Shown here in pieces: positions 46,971 to 56,442 of a DNA stretch of 64,000 nucleotides (the stretch's first letter is position 1; the number at the start of each line of letters is the position of its first letter). Below the pieces are notes generated by a model. It did no database searches. It was not told the origin of the DNA and saw only the letters and a list, made by a program, of their open reading frames with translations. Origin of the DNA: Pedobacter nyackensis (lineage in GTDB: Bacteria; Bacteroidota; Bacteroidia; Sphingobacteriales; Sphingobacteriaceae); the NCBI RefSeq assembly GCF_900176505.1, contig NZ_FWYB01000014.1, forward strand, positions 62,001 through 126,000, read 5' to 3'. A program made the position numbers and the translations under genes.

Positions 46971-48656
46971 TTACTTTAAACCATTTTTAACTCCTGTTAA
47001 CAAAGACTTTTTTAATGGCTTTGAGGGGGTCAGCCAGGCACCTTCACCATATTCATTCCAGGCGTATACCAATGCAAACCGTTCTTTTGTTATTTCATCA
47101 GGATTATCATCCATAAATTTCCTTACAGCTTTAATTGACGATTCAACAGACTTTTCTGAATACCCGGTATAACCCGGAGAGTTTTTATATTGAATTGGCC
47201 ATGGTCTTGGGTCCCAGTTCGTAGTAATTGTAGGTATGATAGGTAATGGAGATTTTCTAAGCGCATTCCAAACCCATACACTCCCGCTTTCCAGTTTTTC
47301 TATAGGCACACTAAACTTGTCTTTCTCGTAACCGAATTCATGATAATTATAGCCTGTAGCAATATCAAACCCACATTCTGCCACCATTTGAAATGCCTTA
47401 GCATCAGGATTATGACAAATAGCAACAGTAACCCCTGGCAATCCATTTTCTTTTGCCATAGCTCTAAGTTCTTTTAAGGCAGCACTAACCTTTTCACCTG
47501 ATCCAAAACTTTTAATCAAGCTAGGCGCACTGAAAAAAGTTAATAATGGGGACCCCTCAACTTTAACATACTGAGGGTTTTTGAAAAGGTTTATCCAATA
47601 TTTACACAGATAGTTCCAATTATGTGGACCAATAATGTAATTGCCATGATTGGCCACAAGGAGATTAAACTTTAACTTCTCTTTGTTTTTTGCATTCAGG
47701 AAAAACGATAATGCCCTATTCCTGGGATTATCCTTAAACTCTTCAATGGTGGTGAAGTACCAGCAAAAACTAAAAAATGAGAGCCCCGAATTAGCGGCAA
47801 GGTCTATCTGATCTTCAATAACATCTTGCTTGCTGGTTACCCAGCCCCAAATTGGTTTACGCTCAGGAAAGTCATTAGCCAATTCAGGTGTAAGGTGTGG
47901 TGTTAAACCTGCCCAGCCATCAAAATAGTAAGCACCAAGCATAATTGATGAGCTCTGGTTTTGCTTAAATAATGCTCCCCAAATTTTTTTGGCAATTGCC
48001 TTCATTCCTTTATCTGAAGGGTGCATCGCAACGCCTTTATGCTGAAATTTACCAAATGCCATATTAGTCGAATCTGTAGATAGTACACTCAGATCCACAA
48101 ATTGATCACCCCGGGCTTCACTTACTGCTCGAATTTCATTTGCAACAGCTTCCTTTTTCCAAAAAGAAGAGGCATTAAGGATTTTCGCCTTTGGATTATC
48201 TGCAGTAAGGTAAGAGATAAGGCCAGCGTAATATTTTTTAAAGTCATTTGCCTTCATCGTGCCAACTTCTACGTTCTCACCAAGTCTAAGGATAATTAAA
48301 TCCGGCTTTGATTGTTTTAGGTCATCCAATTGCGATAAATTATACTTCCAGTATCCCTTTTCAAAATCGTTTATATTTCTAAAACGAACAATGGCACCAG
48401 GCTCAATAGCCTGAAATTTTTTAATCAGCAGGTGCACATAATCACTATCTCTGGCCGAAGCAGCCATTCCCCAATCTCCAGACCAGCCTATATCGCGTTT
48501 AGGCCCATGCCTCGTAATACTATTGCCCAGGATTAACACATTTTTGTACTTCGTAACCACATCGCCCGTAGGTTTGGCAGCACTACAAGAAAAAAAAGCA
48601 CCAAACACAAGCGAGATGGAAAGCAATGCATATTGCCATTTAAATTTTATTTTCAT
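46971..48656 (-). CDS. SGNH esterase-like and WbsX/GH99-like fusion lipoprotein
   Basis: The 561-residue lipoprotein (lipobox AFFSC, Cys24) combines two domains. Residues about 38-235 form an SGNH-like domain: VLILGNSITRHG (candidate Ser46), DLIILRLGEN (block III) and GVAMHPSDKGMKAIAKKI (block V, His). The GDS motif is altered to GNS. Residues about 240-561 are a WbsX/GH99-like TIM barrel: LGAYYFDGWAGL, KPIWGWVTSKQDVIEDQIDLA, FFSFCWYF, TTNWDPRPWP and YAWNEYGEGAWLTPS. The first domain would remove an ester and the second cut a glycosidic (possibly mannosidic/rhamnosidic endo) bond. The Pfam name of the second domain says glycosyltransferase, but the lipoprotein signal and PUL context favour a hydrolase. 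In the PUL2 operon between GH105 and GH127. Confidence 0.78.
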   Translation of the reverse strand: MKIKFKWQYALLSISLVFGAFFSCSAAKPTGDVVTKYKNVLILGNSITRHGPKRDIGWSGDWGMAASARDSDYVHLLIKKFQAIEPGAIVRFRNINDFEKGYWKYNLSQLDDLKQSKPDLIILRLGENVEVGTMKANDFKKYYAGLISYLTADNPKAKILNASSFWKKEAVANEIRAVSEARGDQFVDLSVLSTDSTNMAFGKFQHKGVAMHPSDKGMKAIAKKIWGALFKQNQSSSIMLGAYYFDGWAGLTPHLTPELANDFPERKPIWGWVTSKQDVIEDQIDLAANSGLSFFSFCWYFTTIEEFKDNPRNRALSFFLNAKNKEKLKFNLLVANHGNYIIGPHNWNYLCKYWINLFKNPQYVKVEGSPLLTFFSAPSLIKSFGSGEKVSAALKELRAMAKENGLPGVTVAICHNPDAKAFQMVAECGFDIATGYNYHEFGYEKDKFSVPIEKLESGSVWVWNALRKSPLPIIPTITTNWDPRPWPIQYKNSPGYTGYSEKSVESSIKAVRKFMDDNPDEITKERFALVYAWNEYGEGAWLTPSKPLKKSLLTGVKNGLK

Positions 48657-48720
48657 GTCTAAATAATTTATGTTGACTACTTAAGTCAACGGGTTAATAA
48701 TTCTATTAATAATGTTTAGC

Positions 48721-49833
48721 TTATTTTTCTAACCAGGCAAAAGCACACCATAACACAGGGGCCTGACCATGAAAATCGCCCGTTATCCTTTTGCGGTCTA
48801 AATAGTACTGCCGATCATTTTCCTTATTTGTCCCTTCACACACCTCCTTAACATCGCCTTTCTCACTAATCTGATCAACCAGGCTTTTCCATCCTTTTTT
48901 TGCCGCTACTAAGTATTTCGGATCTTTTAACCATCCGCTTTTTGCACCAACAATCATCGCATAAGTAAACATTCCGGTGCTGGATGACTCCGGCCATGAG
49001 CCGCTATCATCGATCAGCTGTCTCCACATACCACCATCAGACTGGTATTTAAGTAAAGATTTCATCATGGTTTGATACCCTTTTAGAATAAAAGGTCGGT
49101 CAGGATTGTTCAACGGCAATGATTTTAACATCTCTGTCATACCCGCAGCCATCCAGCCATTGCCCCGGCCCCAATAAAATGGCACATCTGGAGCGTGATA
49201 AAATAGGCCATTAGGCTTTTGAAGTTCTTTCAAATAAAACACCATCTCCTTCGCAGCGCGTTTAATATACATCTCATTTCCTGTAACTCTGAAGGCCTGA
49301 ACCTGCAGCAGGGTAATCATATACATATCGTCAATCCATAACCTGGTATGCCAGGAATGTCCCTTTCGTACAAAGTTTTTAAGCGAATCCGTCAACTTTG
49401 CCCCTAACGGTACAGTCCACTGGTTATCAGCGTAAAGCTTACCTGTATTAAGGTATCTATCATCCTTTGTTTGACGGTATAATTCTAATGGCAAAGCACC
49501 GAATACAGAATGATCCACATTGTCATGCAAAGGCATTAGTTTTTTATCTACTCCAAAAAAAGACGCGTACCTTTGAACCAGCATGGTTGTTTTTTGAGGG
49601 TTCTTACTAACCTCGGCAAATTTTAATGCCCCATACCAGGTACAGACTTCTGAGTACGCGATGGTTGCCCCATACAATACATGAGCAGACTTGATAAACC
49701 TATCAGTCACTTTATGACCAACACTAAGTGGATCATATCCAGCTGAAAACTGCGGGGTTGTTTGCGCTTCGGCTTTATTTTGCAGCAGAAAAAACGCGAT
49801 GAATAAACCACAATAGCTTTGTTTTATTTTCAT
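48721..49833 (-). CDS. GH105 unsaturated glucuronyl/galacturonyl hydrolase
   Basis: The product has about 370 residues from the ATG at 49833; a TTG start eight codons upstream would abut the preceding stop and spoil the signal peptide. The signal ends near residue 24 (NKAEAQ). The rest is a GH88/GH105 (alpha/alpha)6 barrel. It has HDNVDHSVFGALPLELYRQT, HSWHTRLWIDDMYMITLLQVQ with the Asp168-Asp169 pair at the usual catalytic place, FYWGRGNGWMAAGMTEML and a C-terminal ITGDFHGQAPVLWCAFAWL. These enzymes hydrolyse the 4,5-unsaturated uronic acid left by polysaccharide lyases. It stands directly after a BNR_4 protein gene, consistent with a lyase-then-GH105 pathway in PUL2. Family sure; saccharide uncertain. 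Confidence 0.92.
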   Translation of the reverse strand: MKIKQSYCGLFIAFFLLQNKAEAQTTPQFSAGYDPLSVGHKVTDRFIKSAHVLYGATIAYSEVCTWYGALKFAEVSKNPQKTTMLVQRYASFFGVDKKLMPLHDNVDHSVFGALPLELYRQTKDDRYLNTGKLYADNQWTVPLGAKLTDSLKNFVRKGHSWHTRLWIDDMYMITLLQVQAFRVTGNEMYIKRAAKEMVFYLKELQKPNGLFYHAPDVPFYWGRGNGWMAAGMTEMLKSLPLNNPDRPFILKGYQTMMKSLLKYQSDGGMWRQLIDDSGSWPESSSTGMFTYAMIVGAKSGWLKDPKYLVAAKKGWKSLVDQISEKGDVKEVCEGTNKENDRQYYLDRKRITGDFHGQAPVLWCAFAWLEK

Positions 49834-49857
49834 TATCTCTGTTTTATTTTTTAACAA

Positions 49858-51231
49858 TTAATTACTTGAAGGCCTCCATTCCAGAACAGAAATCATTTGG
49901 GAAGCCAATGATACTTTCCCGTCATTATCCTTCTGTTCAACTTTTTGCAAGAATAGATGAAGCATGCCTTTACTTCCCCAGAGCTCTGAATCGTAAGTCG
50001 GTTCCCACAATCCCACTCCCTTAGTGCTAAGATCCAGGCAGTCCCAGCGCGGGTTTTCGATATCCTTGCAAATAGCAATTGACACCTTATTACCCCTCTC
50101 CTCATCCCTAAATACAATCCCTGCAGAAACACGCTGTTTGGTTTTCCAGGTAATTACCTGGGGTCTGGAAATAGGAATCCCTTTAGTCCCTCCGCCACTA
50201 AGCGAAAAATTACGTTGCCTAAAGCCGAGGTTCAGACTTATCCACTGATTATTTTTAAGATAGATCAGGTGATATTGAGGCGCAATACTTCCATTTTCTT
50301 TCCAGTAGGTTGAAATGTATGGAGTACCCGCATCATCTATGCTCATCGAAGTTTGATTAATCAATTCGCTGTTCCGGGGAATCCGTTTAACATACTCCGC
50401 AGTTGATTGCTTAATAGGTAGCACGTACTTTTCATCGTTTGACTTCGTCCATGTTACTCCCCCATCAGAAGATTTGGCATAGCAGATATCGTGATTAGAT
50501 GCCGCATCTGGCGTTTCCCGCCAGGTCCAGGATAAATGAATAACTCCCGACTTACTTATCGCAATTTGCCAATACGGATTCCTTAAATTTTCACCGTCAA
50601 TAAATGCATGCTGAACCTGGGTCCATTTTTTGGTTTTTAGTGAGTAGCTGTTCAATATTACATTTCCATTCCCCGATTCTCCATCCCGAAAGAAAAACAA
50701 CAAATCGCCATTAGGAAGTTTGTAAAACTCCGGATAAGTAACCTTATCTTCATGTAAGCCAGACATGCTAATTCTATCAGATAGCTTAAGAGAGCCGGCT
50801 GCTACACTTTTGCAATAATTCAACCCAGTGAGGTGTTTTCCGTAACTATGATGGTCCCAGGAAAGATGTAAATACCCATCTCCATCAATCATTATACTTA
50901 TAGAATTATGCGCATCGTCCACATCTCCCTGGTATTGGGTTCTTACAATTTCCCATACCGAAGTGTTCAACTTTCGTTTCGCTAAAACAACATAATGTGC
51001 ACTATCATAATAGGCAGTATACTGCGTGTTCTTAAAGGTTACCAATGAGTTTTTACGGTATGGCACTACATTAATGGAGTTATTTGCCCAACCTTTAGCA
51101 ATCGGAGTAATTGTTATTGCCGATTTATTTTGAGGTTTTTCTATTTGCTTTTTAGTTTGACACAACGATGGTTTAATAGTGGATACAAAACATACGCAGG
51201 CGAAAGCCGTATATAAAAATAATTTATACAT
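49858..51231 (-). CDS. BNR_4-type secreted beta-propeller protein, possible polysaccharide lyase
   Basis: The 457-residue product has a signal peptide (about 1-25). It is a seven-bladed propeller of the BNR_4 (BNR repeat-containing) family, with SSDGGVTW and similar blade turns. The segment GDGYLHLSWDHHSYGKHLTGLNY places His127 and His128 in a conserved blade; MSGLHEDKVTYPEFYKLPNGD and FFRDGESGNGN follow. Ulvan lyases of families PL24/PL25 have this fold and use histidines and a tyrosine, so I consider lyase activity likely but unproven. The next gene encodes GH105, which removes exactly the unsaturated uronate such a lyase would create. The gene follows susD by 39 nt. The alternative is a non-catalytic glycan-binding propeller. 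Confidence 0.8.
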   Translation of the reverse strand: MYKLFLYTAFACVCFVSTIKPSLCQTKKQIEKPQNKSAITITPIAKGWANNSINVVPYRKNSLVTFKNTQYTAYYDSAHYVVLAKRKLNTSVWEIVRTQYQGDVDDAHNSISIMIDGDGYLHLSWDHHSYGKHLTGLNYCKSVAAGSLKLSDRISMSGLHEDKVTYPEFYKLPNGDLLFFFRDGESGNGNVILNSYSLKTKKWTQVQHAFIDGENLRNPYWQIAISKSGVIHLSWTWRETPDAASNHDICYAKSSDGGVTWTKSNDEKYVLPIKQSTAEYVKRIPRNSELINQTSMSIDDAGTPYISTYWKENGSIAPQYHLIYLKNNQWISLNLGFRQRNFSLSGGGTKGIPISRPQVITWKTKQRVSAGIVFRDEERGNKVSIAICKDIENPRWDCLDLSTKGVGLWEPTYDSELWGSKGMLHLFLQKVEQKDNDGKVSLASQMISVLEWRPSSN

Positions 51232-51270
51232 CTATTTATTTATTAAGCATGAATAATTTCTCAACCAGCG

Positions 51271-52707
51271 CTAATACCCCGGGTTCTGGATTAAGTTTGG
51301 ATTTAAACTAATCTCCCTGGTTGGAATTGGGAAGAGGCTTAACTCAGGTACAATATTGGCAAAGGCCCCGCTAGTTGGTGGATAATTTGTTTTAAAAGCC
51401 TGCATCACCGGGACGTAAATATTCCAGCGGATCAGGTCGAACCATCTTTCGCCCTCAAAACACAACTCTATACGCCTGTCTTTCTGTATTGCTGTTCTAG
51501 TATCAACCTTAGTCAGATTTAATTTTGGTGTTAATCCGGCCCTCGCTCTTACCTTATTCAATTGAATTAAAGCTTCAGGAATATGATCATTCTCGTTCAA
51601 TGCTTCCGCATACATCAAAATTACATCTCCCCAACGCAATACAGGCCAGTCATTATCGCCTTCACTTCCTGAAGGAACTGTTGGATAAATCAGCTTTTTA
51701 GCATAATAATAAACTGTTGCCCCGGAAGAAAACACACCTAACGACACGTTCAAGCGAAGATCACCAGGTTCAAATGAATTGTAAAGATCCTTTGATCCAA
51801 GGTTCAAACTCAGGGCTGTAACACCAATAATAGTAGTGCCAGACAATTGTGGTACAAATCCACTTGCAAAGGTATTTCCTTCACTAAAACCGCCAGTTAA
51901 ATATTGAATTGAAAAAATAATCTCCGCGTTATTATCACGCCCTAAACCAAATACCTGGTCATAACTAGTGAGGGGGCTAGGTGCTGAAGGAATGATCTCT
52001 GCCAATTTTGATTCGGCTTGTGGAAATTTATTTTGAAATAGATAGACCTTTCCAAGTAGCGCCTTAGCAGCAATACTGGTTACCCTTCCAATATTAACCC
52101 CTGTATAGCTTGCAGGTAACACCGATCCAGCCGCTATCAGATCTGCTTCTATCTGAGCATACACCTGTGCCACCGGAGTACGGTCATAGCTATATGCCTG
52201 GCTTTCGGAAGTGATTTCATTAAGTACCAACGGCACCCCGCCAAACATGCGGACCAGATTAAAATACATTAGTGCACGTAAAAATTTTGCCTGACCTATG
52301 TAGCTATTCCTGTTAGCTTCTGTCATAGGTACGGGACCGATATGATCCAATACCAGGTTACAATAAGCTATAGTGGTGTAATACCTGGCCCATGCCGTTT
52401 GTATATTGGTCGAAGAAGGTGTCCAACTTAGTTTATCCTGCTCTCCCCAGGCAGCTTCAGTTTCTCCAACGGTCTGCGTATTGTCGGATGGCAATTCGGC
52501 AAATGCCCAGTGGTTATTATAAACAGGTCTTAAACTGTTATAGGCACCAGTTAAGGCATTCTTTATGTCTATTTCCGATGCGTAATAAGTAGATACAGGA
52601 ACTAGCCCTTGTGGAATGATATCAACAAATGATTTCTTGCACGATGAGGCCGAGAAGAGCATTAAGGCAACTATAAGTACGCCTAACTTATATTTTATAT
52701 TTTTCAT
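51271..52707 (-). CDS. SusD/RagB-like nutrient-binding outer membrane lipoprotein (PUL2)
   Basis: The 478-residue lipoprotein (SASSC, Cys23) has the RagB/SusD pattern: KKSFVDIIPQGLVPVSTYY near the start, LTGAYNSLRPVYNNHWAFAEL, KFLRALMYFNLVRMFGGVPLVL near residue 140, and a C-terminal RRIELCFEGERWFDLIRWN followed by LSLFPIPTREISLNPNLIQNPGY. All are signatures of canonical SusD proteins. It differs from the PUL1 SusD, which is of the SusD-like_2 kind. It pairs with the susC gene 17 nt upstream and should bind oligosaccharides on the cell surface. Length is at the short end of the normal range. Confidence 0.95.
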   Translation of the reverse strand: MKNIKYKLGVLIVALMLFSASSCKKSFVDIIPQGLVPVSTYYASEIDIKNALTGAYNSLRPVYNNHWAFAELPSDNTQTVGETEAAWGEQDKLSWTPSSTNIQTAWARYYTTIAYCNLVLDHIGPVPMTEANRNSYIGQAKFLRALMYFNLVRMFGGVPLVLNEITSESQAYSYDRTPVAQVYAQIEADLIAAGSVLPASYTGVNIGRVTSIAAKALLGKVYLFQNKFPQAESKLAEIIPSAPSPLTSYDQVFGLGRDNNAEIIFSIQYLTGGFSEGNTFASGFVPQLSGTTIIGVTALSLNLGSKDLYNSFEPGDLRLNVSLGVFSSGATVYYYAKKLIYPTVPSGSEGDNDWPVLRWGDVILMYAEALNENDHIPEALIQLNKVRARAGLTPKLNLTKVDTRTAIQKDRRIELCFEGERWFDLIRWNIYVPVMQAFKTNYPPTSGAFANIVPELSLFPIPTREISLNPNLIQNPGY

Positions 52708-52724
52708 TTTTATCTGATTAATAG

Positions 52725-55700
52725 TTAGAATCCGACATTGATACCTACAATAAAAGTTCGTGCAATTGGGTAAGTACCCTGATCTACACCGGGTGTAGTT
52801 GGGTCTGAACCGTTCACACTCGCTTCGGGATTATAGCCGCTGTACTTAGTAATAAGAAATGGGTTTTGACCTGTTACATAAACCCGCAGGGTTTTAAGTG
52901 CAACTTTACGAATCAATGCTTCGTTTAGCTGATAACCAAGGGTAATATTCCTTACCCGCAGGTAAGATCCATTTTCCACGGCATTTTTAACAAGTGCATT
53001 GGTAGTACCAATACTACTCCCATTAGCTGGCTTTGGAAATTCCACATCACGGTCTGGCTGCGCAGGATCAAAATAATTCTGATAATAGCGTTTAGACGTA
53101 TTCAGGTTACCATTACCCCCTAAAAGCTGCCTTAAATTACCATTAATTATATTTACACCCTGAACTCCCTGTATCAATACATTCAAATCAAACCTTTTAT
53201 ATTGAAAGGAGTTAGTTAATCCGTAAGTAAAATCAGGTAAGCCATGACCTATGGCGGTTATGTCATTTGCATTAACCTTTCCATCTCCATCCTGATCTTT
53301 TACAATCCAGTCTCCAACTTTATTTCCACCAGGAACATGAGGATGACTGCTGAGATCGGCAGTATTTTTAAATACACCAAGCACGGTATAGCCATACATA
53401 ATGCCAAGCGGCTGGCCAACTTTTACCTGGTAAGCGTTATTCCATCCAAAAATAGCAGCAACAGCAGGTAAAGCAGATGGACCTCCAAGGTCAAGTACTT
53501 TAGTTCTGTAGCTAGAGAGGTTGGCATTTACTTTCCATTTAACACTGCCAATACTGAAATTTGTGTTGGCGCTAAATTCTAATCCTTTGTTGTTTAGTTT
53601 TCCCAGATTAGCCTTGTAGGAAGAAGCATAGCCTACAATAGCCGGCAATGCTTTATTCAACAACATTCCCTCAGAAATACGATTAAAATAATCCACAGTA
53701 ATGGTAATCCTATTCTCTAGCACGCCCAAATCAACACCAAAGTTGGTTTGAGTATTCTTTTCCCATGTCAGGTAGGGGTTCGCAAAACCTGTTTGTTGCG
53801 CCCCATAAATTTTGGTATTCCCTGATGCATAATTCTTGTTGAGCGCAATTGAATTGGCATAAGTAAAGCTTCCAATATTGGCATTACCGGTTTTACCATA
53901 GCCACCTCTTAATTTTAGCTCATTAACACGAATCTTTTCAAATATTGGCTTAAAAAAACGTTCTTCACCTAATCTCCAGCCCAAAGAAAATGACGGAAAT
54001 ACTGCGTAACGGTTACCTGGGCCAAATTTGGAAGATCCATCCTGTCTTATGGCTGCAGTAAGCAAATACTTTTTACTATAGTCATAAGTCAACCTTCCGG
54101 CATAGGAAACAAAATCGTTGGCATCAAACCCTTCTGTACCAATGGTATTTGTAGAAGCCAATGGACTCTCTACTGCGGTTGTCACAAAAGTTCCCGGTAA
54201 GCCGGCTGTATAATTAATCTGCGACGTGTATTTTTGTGCCGAGAATAGTCCCAATAAATTGAAATGATGCTTGCCATAAGTTTTGTCAAATGTTGCTGTA
54301 TTCTCCCATACCCATCCAAAACTGTTGCGTGCATTATCAGAAGCATAGATTCCGACAAGTGATGGATTGGAAAATGAGGCCATCGGAGACTGGCTTGAAG
54401 CCATTGTTGCAGGAATATAAGCGTGAACTAATGTATTCTCTAAAGTGGCACCAATGAAAGTTTTCAAGGTTAATCCTTTAATTGGTGTATAAGTTAAAAA
54501 AGCATTACTAAGGGTTTTAAAAGACCTACCCCTGTTAATAGCCTGAGTAATGATATTAAGCGGATTAAAATAATTTGTAGGAAAGAAAGGTGAGGCCGGT
54601 GGTAAGATATAATTTAAAGCTGGATCATAAGCCTCCGCAAAATCTCCATTATCACGATAAACAGGCACTACCGGAGGCATTGTAAGGGCTTGATTTAACG
54701 GACCCGGAAGATTATAATTTGAAAGAAGACCTGGTACACCTATGAGTTGATCGGAAACACCCGCCCCGCTAAACTGTCCTGAAGCAGGTTGCCTATATTG
54801 TTCAGTGTATGATGGTGATACGGAAAATCCGAATTTTAAATTCTTGATGATATCAGCATCCAGGTTTAACCGCACAGTAGTCCGGCTATATTCAGTACCT
54901 ATTAATACCCCCTTCTGCTTAAAATATCCTGCAGAAGCATTGAATCTTATTTTATCACTACCCCCCGAAGCATTAAACTCTATGTTACTGATTGGAGCAT
55001 TGCGGAATATCTGCTCCTGCCAGTTAACATCTGGCAGTGTAGTAGGACTTGTATTAAAAATACTCGGATAAGTTCCTTTGTTAATCCGATAAATATCTTT
55101 CATATTGGAGATAAACTCATCGCGGTTCAGGACATCAACCAGACTAGTTACGGTTTGTACGCCGGTATGACTAGAAAGTGCAAATACGGTTTTACCTACT
55201 TTACCACGCTTAGTAGTAACCAGTATTACCCCATTTGCGGCCCTGGATCCATAAATCGATGCAGAAGCTGCGTCTTTTAATATTTCTATGGACTCAATAT
55301 CACTGGGATTCAGCAATGTAAAATTAGCAGAAGACTCTAAAGGATATCCGTCAACTACGTACAGCGGGTCGTTAGATGAACTTAATGAACTAATCCCCCG
55401 CACACGTATGGTCGGTGCCTCTCCGGGTTTTGCACCTTGATCACTTTGAACCTGAATACCAGCGGCTAAACCAGCTAAAGCCTCACCAGGGGTACCAACA
55501 GGCTGATTAGCTAGACTTGCCCCATCAACTTGTGAAATGGAAGAGCTGACCAGTTTGCGCGATTGGGTGCCATATCCCACAACTACAATCTCATTAAGTT
55601 TTGAAGAGGCCGACTTTAACTTTACTTTAATTTCAGTTTGTCCATTAATATCGATTGATTGCGATTCATATCCAATAGAGCTAAATTCGAGCGTAGCCTT

Positions 55701-56225
55701 ATTTCCCGGAACATTTAAAGTGAATACACCCAAATTATTACTTGTTGCACCAATAGCACTACCTTTAAGCCGAATAGTAACACCAGGAAGTGGCTTCCCA
55801 TTTTCATCGGAAACTATACCGGTTATTTTGAGTCGCTGTACAATTTCAGACGGGGTCGTAATAGCAGTGGTATTCTCTTTTAATGCAATTGTCTGCTGTA
55901 TAATGGTGTAACTTACAGGCAAATCAGATAAACATCTGTCTAGTATCGCATTAATGGGAGCATCATTAAAGTCAACACTTAGTGTTTTCGATTTAAGCAC
56001 ATCCAGTTTACTAAAATATACAAAATGATAGTTACTCTTCTTTTCGATGAGTAGTAGTATTTTTTCAATAGATATATTATTTTCTCTAATAGATATTTTT
56101 TGGGCAAAGCTACTGGCATGCAGCTCTGTAAGTGCTATAAATAAAATAATAGCTATTAATTTCATAACCAAAAAAATTTTAGGCATACCGGACCATATAG
56201 CCCCGGGCTTTAATTTAAATTTCAT
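52725..56225 (-). CDS. SusC/RagA-family TonB-dependent outer membrane transporter with STN domain (PUL2)
   Basis: The 1166-residue product has an N-terminal extension and signal (FLVMKLIAIILFIALTELHA), an STN domain (about 50-112, IEKKSNYHFVYFSKLDVL), a carboxypeptidase-regulatory-like domain (about 130-205, GIVSDENGKPLPGVTIRLKG) and a plug starting EIVVVGYGTQSRKLVSSSIS with VRGISSLSSSNDPLYVVDGYP. The barrel runs to the C-terminus (TFIVGINVGF). It imports the PUL2 oligosaccharide with its SusD partner and, through STN, signals to the FecR protein encoded upstream. The 217-nt spacer from fecR contains a two-helix leader element like that of the PUL1 susC. Confidence 0.95.
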   Translation of the reverse strand: MKFKLKPGAIWSGMPKIFLVMKLIAIILFIALTELHASSFAQKISIRENNISIEKILLLIEKKSNYHFVYFSKLDVLKSKTLSVDFNDAPINAILDRCLSDLPVSYTIIQQTIALKENTTAITTPSEIVQRLKITGIVSDENGKPLPGVTIRLKGSAIGATSNNLGVFTLNVPGNKATLEFSSIGYESQSIDINGQTEIKVKLKSASSKLNEIVVVGYGTQSRKLVSSSISQVDGASLANQPVGTPGEALAGLAAGIQVQSDQGAKPGEAPTIRVRGISSLSSSNDPLYVVDGYPLESSANFTLLNPSDIESIEILKDAASASIYGSRAANGVILVTTKRGKVGKTVFALSSHTGVQTVTSLVDVLNRDEFISNMKDIYRINKGTYPSIFNTSPTTLPDVNWQEQIFRNAPISNIEFNASGGSDKIRFNASAGYFKQKGVLIGTEYSRTTVRLNLDADIIKNLKFGFSVSPSYTEQYRQPASGQFSGAGVSDQLIGVPGLLSNYNLPGPLNQALTMPPVVPVYRDNGDFAEAYDPALNYILPPASPFFPTNYFNPLNIITQAINRGRSFKTLSNAFLTYTPIKGLTLKTFIGATLENTLVHAYIPATMASSQSPMASFSNPSLVGIYASDNARNSFGWVWENTATFDKTYGKHHFNLLGLFSAQKYTSQINYTAGLPGTFVTTAVESPLASTNTIGTEGFDANDFVSYAGRLTYDYSKKYLLTAAIRQDGSSKFGPGNRYAVFPSFSLGWRLGEERFFKPIFEKIRVNELKLRGGYGKTGNANIGSFTYANSIALNKNYASGNTKIYGAQQTGFANPYLTWEKNTQTNFGVDLGVLENRITITVDYFNRISEGMLLNKALPAIVGYASSYKANLGKLNNKGLEFSANTNFSIGSVKWKVNANLSSYRTKVLDLGGPSALPAVAAIFGWNNAYQVKVGQPLGIMYGYTVLGVFKNTADLSSHPHVPGGNKVGDWIVKDQDGDGKVNANDITAIGHGLPDFTYGLTNSFQYKRFDLNVLIQGVQGVNIINGNLRQLLGGNGNLNTSKRYYQNYFDPAQPDRDVEFPKPANGSSIGTTNALVKNAVENGSYLRVRNITLGYQLNEALIRKVALKTLRVYVTGQNPFLITKYSGYNPEASVNGSDPTTPGVDQGTYPIARTFIVGINVGF

Positions 56226-56279
56226 ACTTTCGTATTGTTTGGGTTAAACGCTTTTAGTTCAATTAATCGAGTCTGATAG

Positions 56280-56339
56280 TTGGGAACCCAGATACGGCCG
56301 GCTAAGTGGACGAACACTTACCGGCTATTTGTTTCCCAA
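56280..56339 (-). promoter_or_regulatory. Nested two-helix leader element of susC (PUL2)
   Basis: On the minus strand a 7-bp outer helix (TTGGGAA at 56333-56339 with TTCCCAA at 56280-56286) encloses an inner hairpin. The inner hairpin reads GCCGG-TAAGTG paired with CACTTA-G-CCGGC (one bulged G), loop TTCGTC, within 56297-56326. The 60-nt element ends 54 nt before the susC ATG. The inner part shares AGCCGGnAAGTGTT and CCAC with the PUL1 element, while the outer helix has another sequence but the same length. Function is inferred. Confidence 0.6.
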
Positions 56340-56442
56340 AATCCTAGTTTATTCCAGGTATTTTTTTTTCATGGTTACTGCTTTAGGTTTAATATTTGGT
56401 TAATTGGTTGTTTCAGGTTTTATCAACCTGCGGATATTCAAT

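Noticed and set aside
46971..48656. Cytosolic glycosyltransferase, as the WbsX name implies
   Set aside because: The lipobox, the fused SGNH domain and the PUL context favour an exported hydrolase.
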